From Chondrus crispus (Eukaryota > Rhodophyta > Florideophyceae > Gigartinales > Gigartinaceae), in contig NW_005178745.1 in the NCBI RefSeq assembly GCF_000350225.1, positions 263,878 through 327,877 of the forward strand: DNA of 64,000 nt, in the 5' to 3' direction. The notes beneath the pieces are model-generated. The model was not told the origin of the DNA. It ran no database searches and saw only the letters and a program-made list of their open reading frames with translations. Below, in pieces: positions 22,463-33,065 of the stretch. Numbering within the stretch: the first letter of the stretch is position 1; each line of letters opens with the position of its first letter. Position numbers and translations under genes: made by a program.

Positions 22463-22608
22463 AGACGGTTACGTACACGCGGTCGCGTGAGCCGTCTTAT
22501 CCCTACGAACTAGACCGGACCCCGCGTGCTCGCCAACCACACGGGGGGTATTGTCCGATAATACATCCCCCGCTTCCGGGAGCGAGCACGGGAACTCCTG
22601 CGGCGCCA

Positions 22609-25203
22609 ATGCAGGAGAGCGGGAGCGTCGAGGCCTCCGTAAGCCCGACGCTGAAGGAGAACACCACCGGAACACCGGCAGCCCCAGTAATTCTGAGCGA
22701 ACGCGATGGAAGTAATGCAGACCGGAAGGAGCACGTCGATCTCCTAGCTTCCGTGAGCCAAGGCCCACCGACGAACGGTCCTCCGCGTACGGACCCGAGC
22801 ACTCGAGGGGGAGTCACCGAGCCGCGGACGCCCCAAGAAACGCGTAGAAGGAAGCGCAAGAGGGGTCAACACCGAAAGCGAAAGCCCGGACGGAACGACC
22901 TCACCGATAAGGTCGCGCCAAAGATAGTCGATGGCCTCGTGTGCCTCATGACGTCAAAAATATATAACGTCTTGGGCTCCGTGGCCACCGGAGGCAACGC
23001 GTTCAAGCCCCACACGATCGCCGTCGATACGTGTTCGGGGTACAACTTGGTGAGGAAGGCCGACCTTCCTCCCGACTGGACCCGTTACGTGATACGGGAC
23101 GCGCCATTACGCCGACTGGCTGGCGCGAACGGTAACCCGCTCCGACTTACGGCCGTCGTCCATCTCGCTGTCAGGTTGCGGAACACGACGTTCCGCATAC
23201 CTTTCGTAGTGGCCGAACAGCTCGCTGTTCTTGTCCTACTTGGAACCGCGTTCCTCGATGCCCACGTACGCAGCATAGACATCGATGGCCAGAAGCTCGA
23301 ACTTCGCCACGGTGGCTCCGCAGCCATCGTCGACGGGAAGGGGGAGCCGATTCCCCCTACCAGGCGACGCGGACGCCAGGCGAGCCGGCCGGATGTAGGC
23401 GAGGAGGTCCCGCAGGCGATCCGAATCGCCCGGTGGGTTACCATCCCCGCGATGTCACAAGCCCGAGTGCGTGTGACAACCGCGGGGAGGGGCCTCGTGT
23501 TCCTGGAGCCAAAGCCCTCACTCCAACACCGACATGGAGTGACGTTGACGAATGGCGTCGCGGAGGTTCTGCCGAATCAGACCTTCGACGTCATCTTCGC
23601 GAACTTCTCGCGACGGGAGAGGCGGCTTCCGAAGCACACCGTCGTGGGATACGCGAAGCGCAACCCCCTCGCGATCCTCACGCCCGAACGGAGGGTCGGC
23701 GAGGGGATCGCGCACGCGCTACACCTGACCGACTTGACCGATCAAGTCGGAAGGGTAGGAGTTGGCCGATCCAACTCCGACGACCAGACCACCGCGGGTG
23801 ACGGAGAGGTTGACACGGACAAACGGTCACCTTTATACCGCCCGACGGCGGGGGGTACTGTACCTCCACAGAATAAGGATCCCGAAAATCCACCGATGGA
23901 TTGGGAAAAAGAGGTTGACTTGTCATACATCGAGGATGACAAGCTCCGTGGCCACGTACTCGAGATGCTCCGTAAGCACTCGAGTCTGTGGAGCGGTGCG
24001 CTCGGAACTATCCGAGCAACGGAGCACCGCATTGCCCTCGAACCGGGTACGAAGCCGATACGCTCGATGCCCTACCGTAAGGGGCCCGCGATGCGCGAAA
24101 TGGTCGCGAAGGAGGTCAACAATATGTTGAACGCAGGGGTTATCGAACCCGCGAGCACCGAGTGGGCTTCCCCGGTAGTTCTCGTACCGAAGAAAGACGG
24201 CTCTCTTCGGTTCTGCGTAGACTATCGGCGTCTCAACGCGAAGACTGCGGCGGATTCGTATCCGCTGCCGCGTATGGACGACTGCATCGACTCGTTAGGA
24301 GATGCAGCCGTCTTTACGACGTTGGACTGCAATTCCGGGTATTGGCAGATCCCGGTCGCCGCGGAGGACCGGGATAAGACAACCTTTACGACGCACATGG
24401 GCACGTTTCGCCACTTGCGAATGCCGTTCGGACTAAAAGGGGCACCGGCCACCTTCCAACGCGCACTAGATATTATTCTCTCACGCGTTCGCTGGCAAAT
24501 ATGCCTCGTCTATCTCGATGACGTTATAGTGCTCTCGCGTACGCACGCGGAACACGCGAAGCATCTCGACACTGTCTTCAGCTTGCTTGGGAGTGCCGGA
24601 ATCTCCCTCAAGCTCAAGAAGTGCAGCTTCTTTCAGCCGAAGGTACACTACCTGGGGCACGTCATTTCCCCAGGTAAGTTAAGCGTAGCGGACACGGCGG
24701 CCGATGCCTTCAAGACGTTCACGTTCCCGAGGACACTTACGCAAGTGCGCTCGTTCCTCGGGGCGTGCAACGTATACCGCCGATTCGTTAAGGGGTTCGC
24801 GAAGATAGCGCGTCGTCTGACCGACATGACGCGCAAGGATGCGGATCCTGACTTCTACTACCCCACGGAGGCCCAACTGAAGGCGTTCGAGAACCTCAAG
24901 AGGTGTATGATCGCTCCGCCGATCCTCGCGCTACCGCGGTACGGCCGTTCGTACATGATCGACACGGACGCGAGTGCGTACCAGGTTGGCTGCACACTGT
25001 TCCAGGAGCACGACCAGCCAAACGATTGGCGCCCCGTGGGCTATTGGTCCTATTCGCTGAACGACAGCGAGCGCAACTACAGCGCCACGGAACGCGAGTG
25101 CTTCGCCGTAGTGTGGGCCGTCCGCACACTACGGCCGTACGTAGAAGGAACGAAGTTCACCGTCCGAACGGATCACGACGCCTTCAAGGCATGCGGGACA
25201 TGA
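22609..25203 (+). CDS. protease-reverse transcriptase and first part of RNase H, element C
   Basis: 864 codons. The protease region is at about residues 130-235, but the active-site triad reads D140-T141-C142 rather than DTG (B has DTGAG where this copy has DTCSG), so catalytic activity is doubtful. RT follows with DGSLRFCVDYRRLN and YLDD at 635-638. RNase H starts near residue 785 (DTDASAYQVG) and is cut off at 25203, directly inside a 39-bp palindrome that shifts the frame. B has the same domains in two frames and C in one, which defines the ancestral order. Confidence 0.9.
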   Translation: MQESGSVEASVSPTLKENTTGTPAAPVILSERDGSNADRKEHVDLLASVSQGPPTNGPPRTDPSTRGGVTEPRTPQETRRRKRKRGQHRKRKPGRNDLTDKVAPKIVDGLVCLMTSKIYNVLGSVATGGNAFKPHTIAVDTCSGYNLVRKADLPPDWTRYVIRDAPLRRLAGANGNPLRLTAVVHLAVRLRNTTFRIPFVVAEQLAVLVLLGTAFLDAHVRSIDIDGQKLELRHGGSAAIVDGKGEPIPPTRRRGRQASRPDVGEEVPQAIRIARWVTIPAMSQARVRVTTAGRGLVFLEPKPSLQHRHGVTLTNGVAEVLPNQTFDVIFANFSRRERRLPKHTVVGYAKRNPLAILTPERRVGEGIAHALHLTDLTDQVGRVGVGRSNSDDQTTAGDGEVDTDKRSPLYRPTAGGTVPPQNKDPENPPMDWEKEVDLSYIEDDKLRGHVLEMLRKHSSLWSGALGTIRATEHRIALEPGTKPIRSMPYRKGPAMREMVAKEVNNMLNAGVIEPASTEWASPVVLVPKKDGSLRFCVDYRRLNAKTAADSYPLPRMDDCIDSLGDAAVFTTLDCNSGYWQIPVAAEDRDKTTFTTHMGTFRHLRMPFGLKGAPATFQRALDIILSRVRWQICLVYLDDVIVLSRTHAEHAKHLDTVFSLLGSAGISLKLKKCSFFQPKVHYLGHVISPGKLSVADTAADAFKTFTFPRTLTQVRSFLGACNVYRRFVKGFAKIARRLTDMTRKDADPDFYYPTEAQLKAFENLKRCMIAPPILALPRYGRSYMIDTDASAYQVGCTLFQEHDQPNDWRPVGYWSYSLNDSERNYSATERECFAVVWAVRTLRPYVEGTKFTVRTDHDAFKACGT

Positions 25204-25778
25204 GCCACCTCAAGTTGAGGTGGCTCATGTCCCTCACAGCGAGTTCCGGAAGACTCACCCGGTGGCGGCTACGTCTGGCTCAATACGACTTCACCATTCA
25301 GTACCGCCCCGGGCGCGTGCATCAGGTGCCTGATGCCCTGTCACGCCTCGTGTCGCCTCGTGTCGCCGACGACCCTCGCCCCACCGTCGAGGTGGATGAC
25401 GACATTCCCACCTTCGACGGGGGTACGACCGTTCGAGACGTATCGAACGAGCTCGCGGACCACGTTTGTACAGCGAGCTGTGACCATCAGGCCGTTCATG
25501 TCTTCGTGACGACACAGAACCAAGCTGGGTCAAGAACGAGGTCGCGCGTACGAACGCGCGACGAACCGCGAGGCGACGACGAAGCCCCCGCTCTCCAAGG
25601 ACCCACTTCGATTTGGGAGGAGAACGACGAGTTCGACGCCGCCGACATCGAGCGCGCCAAACCCCGAGGCTGACGCGCCCGCCACCCCGGTCGCCCCACC
25701 GCAGGACGACTTTCCAGCACCTCTTACGATAGAGGAGATAGCCGAGGAGCAACGCGTGGATGATTCTGCCAAAACGTC
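25204..25778 (+). pseudogene. rest of RNase H and linker to integrase, element C (frame broken)
   Basis: After the palindrome, coding resumes in another frame with KLRWLMSLTASSGRLTRWRL, matching B residues near 425-445, then QYRPGRVHQVPDALSRL, the conserved end of RNase H. An acidic linker follows. Two further one-base shifts are inferred near 25668 and 25760, after which the integrase frame (FCQNVLARQ...) is reached. Confidence 0.75.
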
Positions 25779-27032
25779 TTGGCACGACAGTCAGAGTCCC
25801 GGGACTCCGCGTTCTTCGAGGACCACCAAGGGGTGCTCAAGCGGAGACACCCCTTAGACCCTGATATCGTTCAGGTGGTGGTACCTCGGACGCTCCGCGC
25901 CAGGCTCCTCCGCCTGTGCCATAACCCGGCCATCGCGAGGCACCCGGGCCAGAATCGTATGTACTTCGCCCTTCGACGCGGGTACTACCGGCCCCATCTC
26001 GCTGCAGATGTCGCTGCCACGGTGAGAGGGTGTCGGACCTGCGCGATGAACCGGGTCAAGTTGCGGAAACATCTCAACCGTTTGAGTTTGTTCCCCGCCA
26101 AGCCGCCACTCGAGAACCTCGCGATTTACATCTTGGGTCCGCTCCCCAAGACGAAGGCAGGGAAACCTTTCCTTCTCGTTATCACAGACCGCTTCACTAA
26201 GCTGACACAAGTTGTCGCGCTTCGAACAGTGACCGCGTACACTGTGGCGACAGCATTCTGTGACGCGTGGGTCTTCAAATACGGCGTTCCGTGTTCGCTG
26301 TTGTCGGACAACGGTCCTCAATTTAACGCGAAGTTCTTCCACAGCGTGTGTCCCGTACTGGGGATAACTAACTTATATACGTCCGCGTATCATCCCCAGA
26401 CGAATGGCCAGGTTGAACGTTACAACCGGACTATCGCGTCTATGCTTCGGAACTACGTTAATGAGCATCAGGATGATTGGGACGTGTACGTGGGACCGCT
26501 TCCGTACGCGTATAATCCCCACGTACACCGAACCACGCGTACGACACCCTTTGAGCTCGTGCTCAGCAGACCCCCGCCGGAGTTCTCTCTTCGAAGAGCC
26601 GACGGGGACGCGCCCCCTCCGGACAGGGGAACTCAAGGCACAGAGTTCCTCAAGACTCTGGACGAGACGATCCAAAAAGCTTACGAAAGCATGCATCGTA
26701 CGCAAGCCCGCTACAAACGCGACTTCGATAAACGCGTACGAAGAAGTAACACGCGACTCAAGCCCGGAGACCATGTGTACCTCAACCTCACCGATGGGGC
26801 GAAGATGTCGAACAAGTTCGCGTCACCTGCCGTTGGACCATACCGCGTACTGGCCAACGACAAACGAACCATCACGATCGACCGTGATGGGGTGACGGAG
26901 CGCGTCTCGGCAGACCGCTGCGTGTACGCGCCCCCTCCGACGAACGCGCCACGAGCAAGTGCAACAACCCCAGGTGACCTTGCCGACAAGGTCACCGAGG
27001 GCACGCGGTACGCTGTCGAGCGTCTGCTCTAG
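25779..27032 (+). CDS. integrase of element C, catalytic Asp replaced
   Basis: 417 codons. The zinc-binding part has H48/H54 and C85/C88 (CHNPAIARHPG and CRTCAMN). In the core, the first catalytic position is Tyr117 (AIYILG) where B has Asp (AIDILG); the codon is TAC at 26127-26129, one G-to-T change from GAC. D177 and E213 remain with 35 residues between them. The C-terminal part contains FELVLSR and the GPY-like VGPYRVL. It ends at a TAG (27030-27032), after which the chromodomain is still in frame. Confidence 0.9.
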   Translation: MARQSESRDSAFFEDHQGVLKRRHPLDPDIVQVVVPRTLRARLLRLCHNPAIARHPGQNRMYFALRRGYYRPHLAADVAATVRGCRTCAMNRVKLRKHLNRLSLFPAKPPLENLAIYILGPLPKTKAGKPFLLVITDRFTKLTQVVALRTVTAYTVATAFCDAWVFKYGVPCSLLSDNGPQFNAKFFHSVCPVLGITNLYTSAYHPQTNGQVERYNRTIASMLRNYVNEHQDDWDVYVGPLPYAYNPHVHRTTRTTPFELVLSRPPPEFSLRRADGDAPPPDRGTQGTEFLKTLDETIQKAYESMHRTQARYKRDFDKRVRRSNTRLKPGDHVYLNLTDGAKMSNKFASPAVGPYRVLANDKRTITIDRDGVTERVSADRCVYAPPPTNAPRASATTPGDLADKVTEGTRYAVERLL

Positions 27033-27152
27033 CATCGCGTGGTAGAGGACGGAACTACGGAGTTCCTCATCAAGTGGGCTGACTACGATCAACCCACTTG
27101 GACTGCACGAACAGATGTCCCCGAGGAGCTAGTGTCGCGATACGCGCAGTGA
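27033..27152 (+). pseudogene. chromodomain of element C, cut off by one stop
   Basis: Directly after the TAG the same frame reads HRVVEDGTTEFLIKWADYDQ, then PTWTARTDVPEEL and a TGA at 27150-27152. The FLIKWADY...PTWT pattern is that of a chromodomain. With the preceding YAVERLL it forms a complete short domain apart from the stop codon. Confidence 0.8.
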
Positions 27153-29884
27153 CTGAGAACGTGTACAGGAAGAGACCTCTCCTCCGAAGTGAATGCGGTC
27201 GTTCACTCTTGAGGAGGGGGCCCCCAACCGCTTCGTCACCGCGTAATTAACACGTCGCGGTTAGGAACAGATGACGCGGACGCACGGACAAATGCACCCG
27301 ACCGAGGGTGGCAAACGAATGAGCGAGACGCCAAAACGTACTGACCGTCAAGCTCATCGAACACGACCGACGTCGTCGACAAAGCGCGAAAAGCGAAGAC
27401 AGTACGGACTGTACAACGAAAATGGCACGTCCTGGAACATCGAGTACAGGAGGGGAGGATACGGTCTCCCGAGAAACGCGAACGCGTCACGATAACACCG
27501 GCCGATAGGGTCCTCGAATCGGAAAGCAAGAACGACGCCAAGACGTATGGACAGTCCAAGCTTACTACGCGACACAGTAATACCAAGCGGCACAAACCGC
27601 GTGGAACGCAATGTGTCGCGTAGTCACCAACGAGAGGCAGGAGGGCGACGCCACCCTCCTAGCCAGGAAATGATGCGAACGGTCGCGACGAGCTCCGAGC
27701 TCGTGTGGAGTCCACGCGTAGGGAAACTCACGATCCCGCGACCTCGCACAACCGACGAGGTACCGATGGGAAAAGGGCGGGCCTACAAGAACTAAAAAGC
27801 CGCGCCCGCCGCCCAAACCCCAACTCAATCCGTTACCACGTACCGAAAATGATTTGGGGAACGGACCAAAAATATGTGGAAAATACGGTCCAAATGACAC
27901 TGTATGTCAAGCCACCGCCGCCGAGGGCCAGGCAGCAAACCGCCGCCGCCTCCGGAATAATGAAAAAAAGAAGGCGTACAGTAGGGTAAGATGCAGGTGC
28001 GCATACGACCGACAGGACAAGTGTCGTCAAGGGCGACACAGAATCGGACAGCGAAAAGCAGCGCGAGGAGCGCGTTGCCCTTTGGTGAGGTAAAAACCAC
28101 ACTACAAGGAGAGGGGATAAGAGCGGAGTCACCGACCCCCCCTGTCGCCGCGCCGACCCGCTGGCGCGGACCCGCGGGAGCCGCACGAGGCGATCTACGA
28201 CGAAGATCCCGCGAATCGCTGCGCCCCCTCGTCGGCGCCAAGAATTTGCAAGCGAAGCCGTCGCCAAGGACGGCCTTGAGGAGGTGGCACGCTGTCATGG
28301 GCGGACAACTCCCCAGAGATCCTCGCCACCTTCCGCACCAACGCACCTCCTCGGTAGGAGGCGGACGACGTCGGCATTAAAGGGGGAGGGTGAGTCGTCC
28401 TCGAAGGACGACCCAACGCAACCGGCCAGACCACTGCGCCCCCTCGCCTGCGTCAAGAGGCTACCAGCGGGGCCATCGTCGTGGCAATCACCTCCTGGTC
28501 GTACAGCCTGACTACACGCCCGCGTACCATTTCCTTCGCACGCGCCCCGGTAGGTCGCACCCGCGACGGGTAACCGGCGCACGTACTACGTAGCGACGAT
28601 CAGGTGCCTCTCCGATGGGAGAAGGGCGACGGTGCACGAGACGTATGGGAAAGTCGCCCGCGAGGGGCGACGAGACGAGGCGGTCAAGCCGAAAGAGCAG
28701 CAAGAGAGCAAAGGGATAGGCACGGTCGAAGTTCGTCGTACGTGGCCAACCGCGAAGTGGTACTTCGTAACAGGCCCCCTCGTACGCACCAAGGATGGGC
28801 CAGCGGAGCCAACTTCACGACGCTCCACCCCTTGCCGCGCTGACCTGCTATACGTAAGCGGGCAACGCTCTCCCTGCAGCCTCGACAGGCCGGTACACAA
28901 CGCGTAACGAGACGCGCGTAACGCCCCGGCAGCCAGGACGTGCCTCCCCGAGGGGAGAAGAGCGAAACCGTGCAAGGCGTAGGGTGGAAGTCGACGACGA
29001 GGTCACGAACTACGGATCTCACGGACGACGCACGACGACGAGGGAAGTACGGAAGGGGGAGATGAAACCCAACGCACGCGATTGCCCGCAGACTGTAACC
29101 CGGAACGCGTACGTGTCGCCAGGGAGGAAGCTCGGACGTCAACCTCGTGCCCCTTGCCCACCTCAGCGGACGGGGTGGGACGAGCGGTCATTGCTAGAAC
29201 CGACATGCGAAACACCCCCACCACAGCCGGGGTAGGCGATGAGGGCAAAACGGGAATAAGTAGGACCCACTCGCGGGTCGCACGAGGCGATTTACGAGGA
29301 AGATTTCGCCGCTCGCCGCGTCGCCCACGCACGCCCGAGCTTCGACAAAAACAAAAGGGGAAAGGATGCGCAGTCCGTTGAATACAAATACAACGGCATA
29401 CTTTTGGAAGGTGGATATGAAGCCGAGAAATACAACCTGTACACGAGGTAGGGTAGCGCGGACAGGACGAGGCCGTTGAACGGCGCGCTCCCCAACGGCT
29501 CGGGCGTTCACAACGCGGTACTGAGGTTTTTGTAAGCGCGTGTGGCGAAAGCGAAGGAGAGGCTCGAATGGTTTTGACCATGGAAGTTGGAAGGCGGCTG
29601 TGTATCTCTATTCACAAGGGAGGCTGCCGCTCAGGCTTCTGGGATCACCAGAGCCGATTTGCCCCGTTGCCGCGCATGAATGGGAATCATTCAAAGCCTC
29701 TTGGTGGCAGTAGATGGGTTTGTCCAAAGTATTGCGAAACGAAAATCCCCACGATGACCATACTGCTGTAAGCATTGTCCCATACGTTTCAGAAAGCGGT
29801 CGCCCTTTTATTTGCGCTATGTCCCGGATCAAGCACGGGAAGGAGAAACTGCGCTCCGAGACATCGAATCAGGGCTGGTGAGGG
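27153..29884 (+). other. extra 3' region of element C, no intact gene
   Basis: No long convincing reading frame on either strand; long minus-strand open frames here have unnatural composition. Two short plus-strand stretches look like relatives of each other: one near 28181-28213 (PHEAIYDEDPA) and one near 29278-29310 (SHEAIYEEDFAARR), the latter running on to a stop near 29450. This suggests an old duplicated or repeated gene. The family is unknown. A hairpin plus purine tract at 27189-27223 is a second copy of the one next to the 3' LTR. Confidence 0.4.
27189..27223 (+). repeat. upstream copy of hairpin plus polypurine tract
   Basis: A stem-loop (GTGAATG...CGTTCAC, one G-T pair) followed by TTGAGGAGGGGGCC. 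The same arrangement occurs at 31124-31156 next to the 3' LTR, where the stem is perfect (GTGAACG-CAGA-CGTTCAC). Confidence 0.7.
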
Positions 29885-30110
29885 CACAGGGACGAGTTGC
29901 TGTTGCAAACCGGCGATTGGCACGCGCGACTGGCGGACCTCGGACTGCCCAAGCTGCTGGGTCGCGACAACGACTATTTGACAAGCACGATTTCTGGGTC
30001 ACTGTCGTACGCGGCGTCGGAACTGATTAACGAAAAGCAGCATGGAATTGCGTTCGACATGTGGATTCTCAGTGTCACATACCGGGTGCTCACCGAGGAC
30101 ATGCGCTGGA
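29885..30110 (+). pseudogene. protein kinase fragment captured in element C
   Basis: One frame reads HRD, then QTGDWHARLADLGL, a TST activation-loop-like segment, SGSLSYAASELIN and FDMWILSVTYRVLTED. These match, in order, the eukaryotic kinase catalytic loop (HRD), the metal-binding DFG (here DLG), the GT-x-Y-x-APE segment (AASE here) and the D-x-W-S-x-G helix. The stretch between HRD and the next strand is about four residues too short, losing the catalytic-loop Asn. Upstream N-lobe motifs are absent, so this is a host-derived fragment rather than a working kinase. Confidence 0.75.
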
Positions 30111-31123
30111 CACGGACGGCGAAGTGTGTGTGGATAGGACCCCTCCTTCGACAGCTTCAAGGACACCGTGACAATCAGCAAGATGGAGGAGACGCCGCAC
30201 TTCGACACAACATCAAGGATAAACTCGCGCTGCGCCGGAAAACTACAGCAGAGTCCGTTTTTAACTTCTGCACGAACAATAGGGCACGAGTACGAAGGAC
30301 ATACCATACGACGAGATGTACAGTTACGACAGGAGTTGCAGCGCGCTTTAGGACATGGATGTGTTTTAGTGTCGACGGTTTAGTGGTCGACAAGAGGATG
30401 GCGTGCGGAAGCTCTTTGTGGCGGATTTTGTGACGCATTTTCTAAGGGTAAGGAATAGGAATAGGGTCTTCCGGCATAACGCCGCCGTAAGGGAGGGACC
30501 CGAGAGATCGATCTTGCCAATGATCAGGGTTTCAGTCGTATGCCGGTACTCAAACCGCTGCCGATGAAGAATGTCACATATGGGGTAGTGAAGACGATTG
30601 CGGCGCTCGTGGCGGCACGGGTGCCAAATGTGCAGGACTGCGAGCGATTCGGGACGGCGTTCGCACCCGAGGATGAGGGGGGGAGTGAGGCGAAGTGGCC
30701 GTGGGCATAATAACACACACGCAAGAGGGACGATTAACCTCACGCGTACAGTACCCCAACTGGGGGATTCGCCAGCGAAGGGCGGGTTGGATCGCAGCAG
30801 GGATGTTGAGATAGCGCAACGCTGCGTTCGGGACGGGACGCCTCCTAAGGAAAGAGGACGATGGATCGAGAATGAAGCCGCAACGGAGTCGGCCTCCGAA
30901 GGACGCGTGAGCAAAATGGGACTGCGAAGAGATCGAGGGTACGATACCGAATGGCAGGGAAAAGGCTGATGTGGATCGAATAGTAACGCGTAAGGGGGAG
31001 GACCGAGGCGCGGACGGAGGTGTGTCAATCGGGGAGCGACGGAGGAATACGCCGGAGAGCAGGAAGACAGGGCCACGTCTCGCGAAGGGCACGGATCGCA
31101 CATGGTCCCTCGTGCCTTAAGGG
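30111..31123 (+). other. end of the extra region of element C
   Basis: No gene recognised. Open frames on both strands (for example minus 30366-31103) have low-complexity Pro/Ser/Arg composition and look like shadows. Confidence 0.35.
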
Positions 31124-31157
31124 TGAACGCAGACGTTCACTATTGAGGAGGGGGCCG
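31124..31157 (+). other. hairpin and polypurine tract before C 3' LTR
   Basis: Perfect stem GTGAACG-CAGA-CGTTCAC followed by TATTGAGGAGGGGGCCG, ending exactly at the LTR start (31158). The purine run is the expected plus-strand primer. Confidence 0.7.
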
Positions 31158-31167
31158 TGTGGCATAA
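31158..31167 (+). repeat. first ten bases of C 3' LTR
   Basis: TGTGGCATAA, identical to the start of the 5' LTR, then interrupted by the inverted-arm element. ATAA (31164-31167) is its left target duplication. Confidence 0.85.
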
Positions 31168-32690
31168 AACAGCAGTCGGTTCAAAAAAGGACTTTTCCAG
31201 AGTAAAAAGATTAACAATTTTCCCAAAACGAGGCTAAATTCTTACTGTAGTCATCCGCGCATACCGTCTATTTACGGCGCGACGACCAGAACCGCAAGGC
31301 GCCTAGTGCTCCCCTTCCTATTACCGCACCACCCTCCCGCGGGCGCCGTCACCCATCACCCCCCGCATTGAACAAAAGGATCCCGACGATTGCCACCCCC
31401 ATTGTATACGCGCGGATATGTAAATCCGCTAGACGATTAGAATGTGTTTGACAACACATTTGGCCGACCATACTGGCCTTCTTCGTCGCATAAAAATAAA
31501 GAAAAGTTTGCAAATTCTGACGCGGGGCAGAGGAGCCGAGGAGCGCAGCAGATGGCGCCACGGACCCTGGACCCCGTCCGAAACATCCCATTCAACGCCT
31601 GGCGCAAGCGAGAAATTTTCTCGCAAACAGTCCCCGGCCAGTAAGTTAGGTCTTTCTGTGCACAGCCTTTCAACGAGGACTACGCCCTTAAAACACAACC
31701 GAGGCCACGGTTTTTCGATCGAATGCCTCATCGCCAACCTGGCAGGGCTCTCAGCTCCCTCAATCCCTCTGGCATTCGTCAGCTGCATCACAACCAGAAA
31801 AAACCTCTCCGGCCTCTCTCGCGTAAAGAGCGTGCCATGCTGTTCGAACAAAGTAGCGCGCGACCGGAGGCGAACGCGGTAGCGACTGTGCGCTGCACTG
31901 GGTGACTACATGTTCCGCAAGCGCATAGCCTGGCGAATGCGAGCTTGCGGCACATAAGGCATTTCGCCCAGCTCTTCAATTCGAAAGCAGGTTTCTTTGT
32001 GCAAAATGCGATGCACCCCCGGGTTGGCCGTTCCCTTCGGACAGAACAGCCACCAACCAAATAAAATTACGACAATTGGAACAACGGATCCCGTTTCACA
32101 CGTGTAACCTTGCAAGTGATTTGTGCCCGGAAGACGGACCGTCTCCTTTTCCTCTCGATCCTCCCTCCGCCGTTGCCACAAACCCTCGAAATGGCCTCCC
32201 TTCCTGTCCTCGTCCCGACCGCGCGGTCCCTTCCCCGCCGCGCCATCTGCCACACACGCACGTCCTCCCACAACGGAAGAGATAGGTCATGCGCAGTTGT
32301 TCAGTAGTCTTGACAGTTTTCTCTACATGCGCTTCTGCGTGCCGCTTTACATCAATATTGTTATGTGTGGCAACCATTGCCACACATATCTTGGCATTAT
32401 GCCAAGTTGCGGTGGGTTTCTACCATGGCAGAGCTGGAGAAGATTCTTCTTGGGATATATACAGCCGTCCCTTGTTTTGTGTTGCTCACTGGGCCTTAGT
32501 ACTGTAAGACTAGCGATCCCTTCAGTCGCAGTGTAGAGACACTTTGTGGACTTGATTGGGAATTGTTAGATGAACCAAGCAAAAGAGATCCGTCCGAAAA
32601 AACTTCAACGCCTCTGAGTATTGCTCTCCAAGACACTGAATAATTGCGTCCAACCCAGATCAATTCATCCGCCCATTGCGCAAATGACAG
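31168..32690. other. outer half of left arm, no recognised gene
   Basis: Overlapping open frames on both strands are mirrored in the right arm (for example minus 31429-31851 with plus 42862-43284, and minus 31906-32271 with plus 42442-42807). Because the arms are copies, mirrored frames do not prove coding. No domain recognised. Two adjacent palindromes lie at 32363-32387 and 32390-32406. Confidence 0.4.
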
Positions 32691-32696
32691 CCATGT

Positions 32697-33014
32697 TCAC
32701 ATTGTCAGACATCGTTCCCCTGTTTCCGTGTGTCTACGCAAATACATTGCAAGCATAATAAATAGATCACCATCTTCATTAAGGACCGTGTACTGTAGCC
32801 ACCCAGTTAAGGGTCTGTGATATTGCATCAGCACCGCGCACTCGAGTGTGTGCAACGGCAAATCCACTTCGGACCACGTCTCCAAACTCCTCGTCACGTA
32901 CAAGCTAAGCCCGACTGTTGTCGGATAATAATCACCTGCTTTCCCATAGTTATTGATATCTTTCCCCATCATACTACGCACATCGCCAGCATCATGCTGT
33001 ACTGACCACAGCAA
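32697..33014 (-). CDS. hypothetical ORF in the arm (105 codons)
   Basis: MLWSVQHDAGDVRSMMG... has natural-looking composition with alternating hydrophobic and charged residues (TVGLSLYVTRSLETWSEVDL). In the right arm (from 41699) the frame is cut short after CAVLMQYRRP by a small change, while the rest is kept. It may be another captured host exon. I do not recognise the family. Confidence 0.35.
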   Translation of the reverse strand: MLWSVQHDAGDVRSMMGKDINNYGKAGDYYPTTVGLSLYVTRSLETWSEVDLPLHTLECAVLMQYHRPLTGWLQYTVLNEDGDLFIMLAMYLRRHTETGERCLTM

Positions 33015-33065
33015 TTATCCACTTAGAGCGTGCACATTCATTTCAGTTTCCATCAACCTTCCTGC

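Noticed and set aside
30366-31103. Long minus-strand open frame as a gene
   Set aside because: Composition is Pro/Ser/Arg-rich with no domain, it lies opposite GC-rich DNA, and the region is the tail of element C. Looks like a shadow frame.
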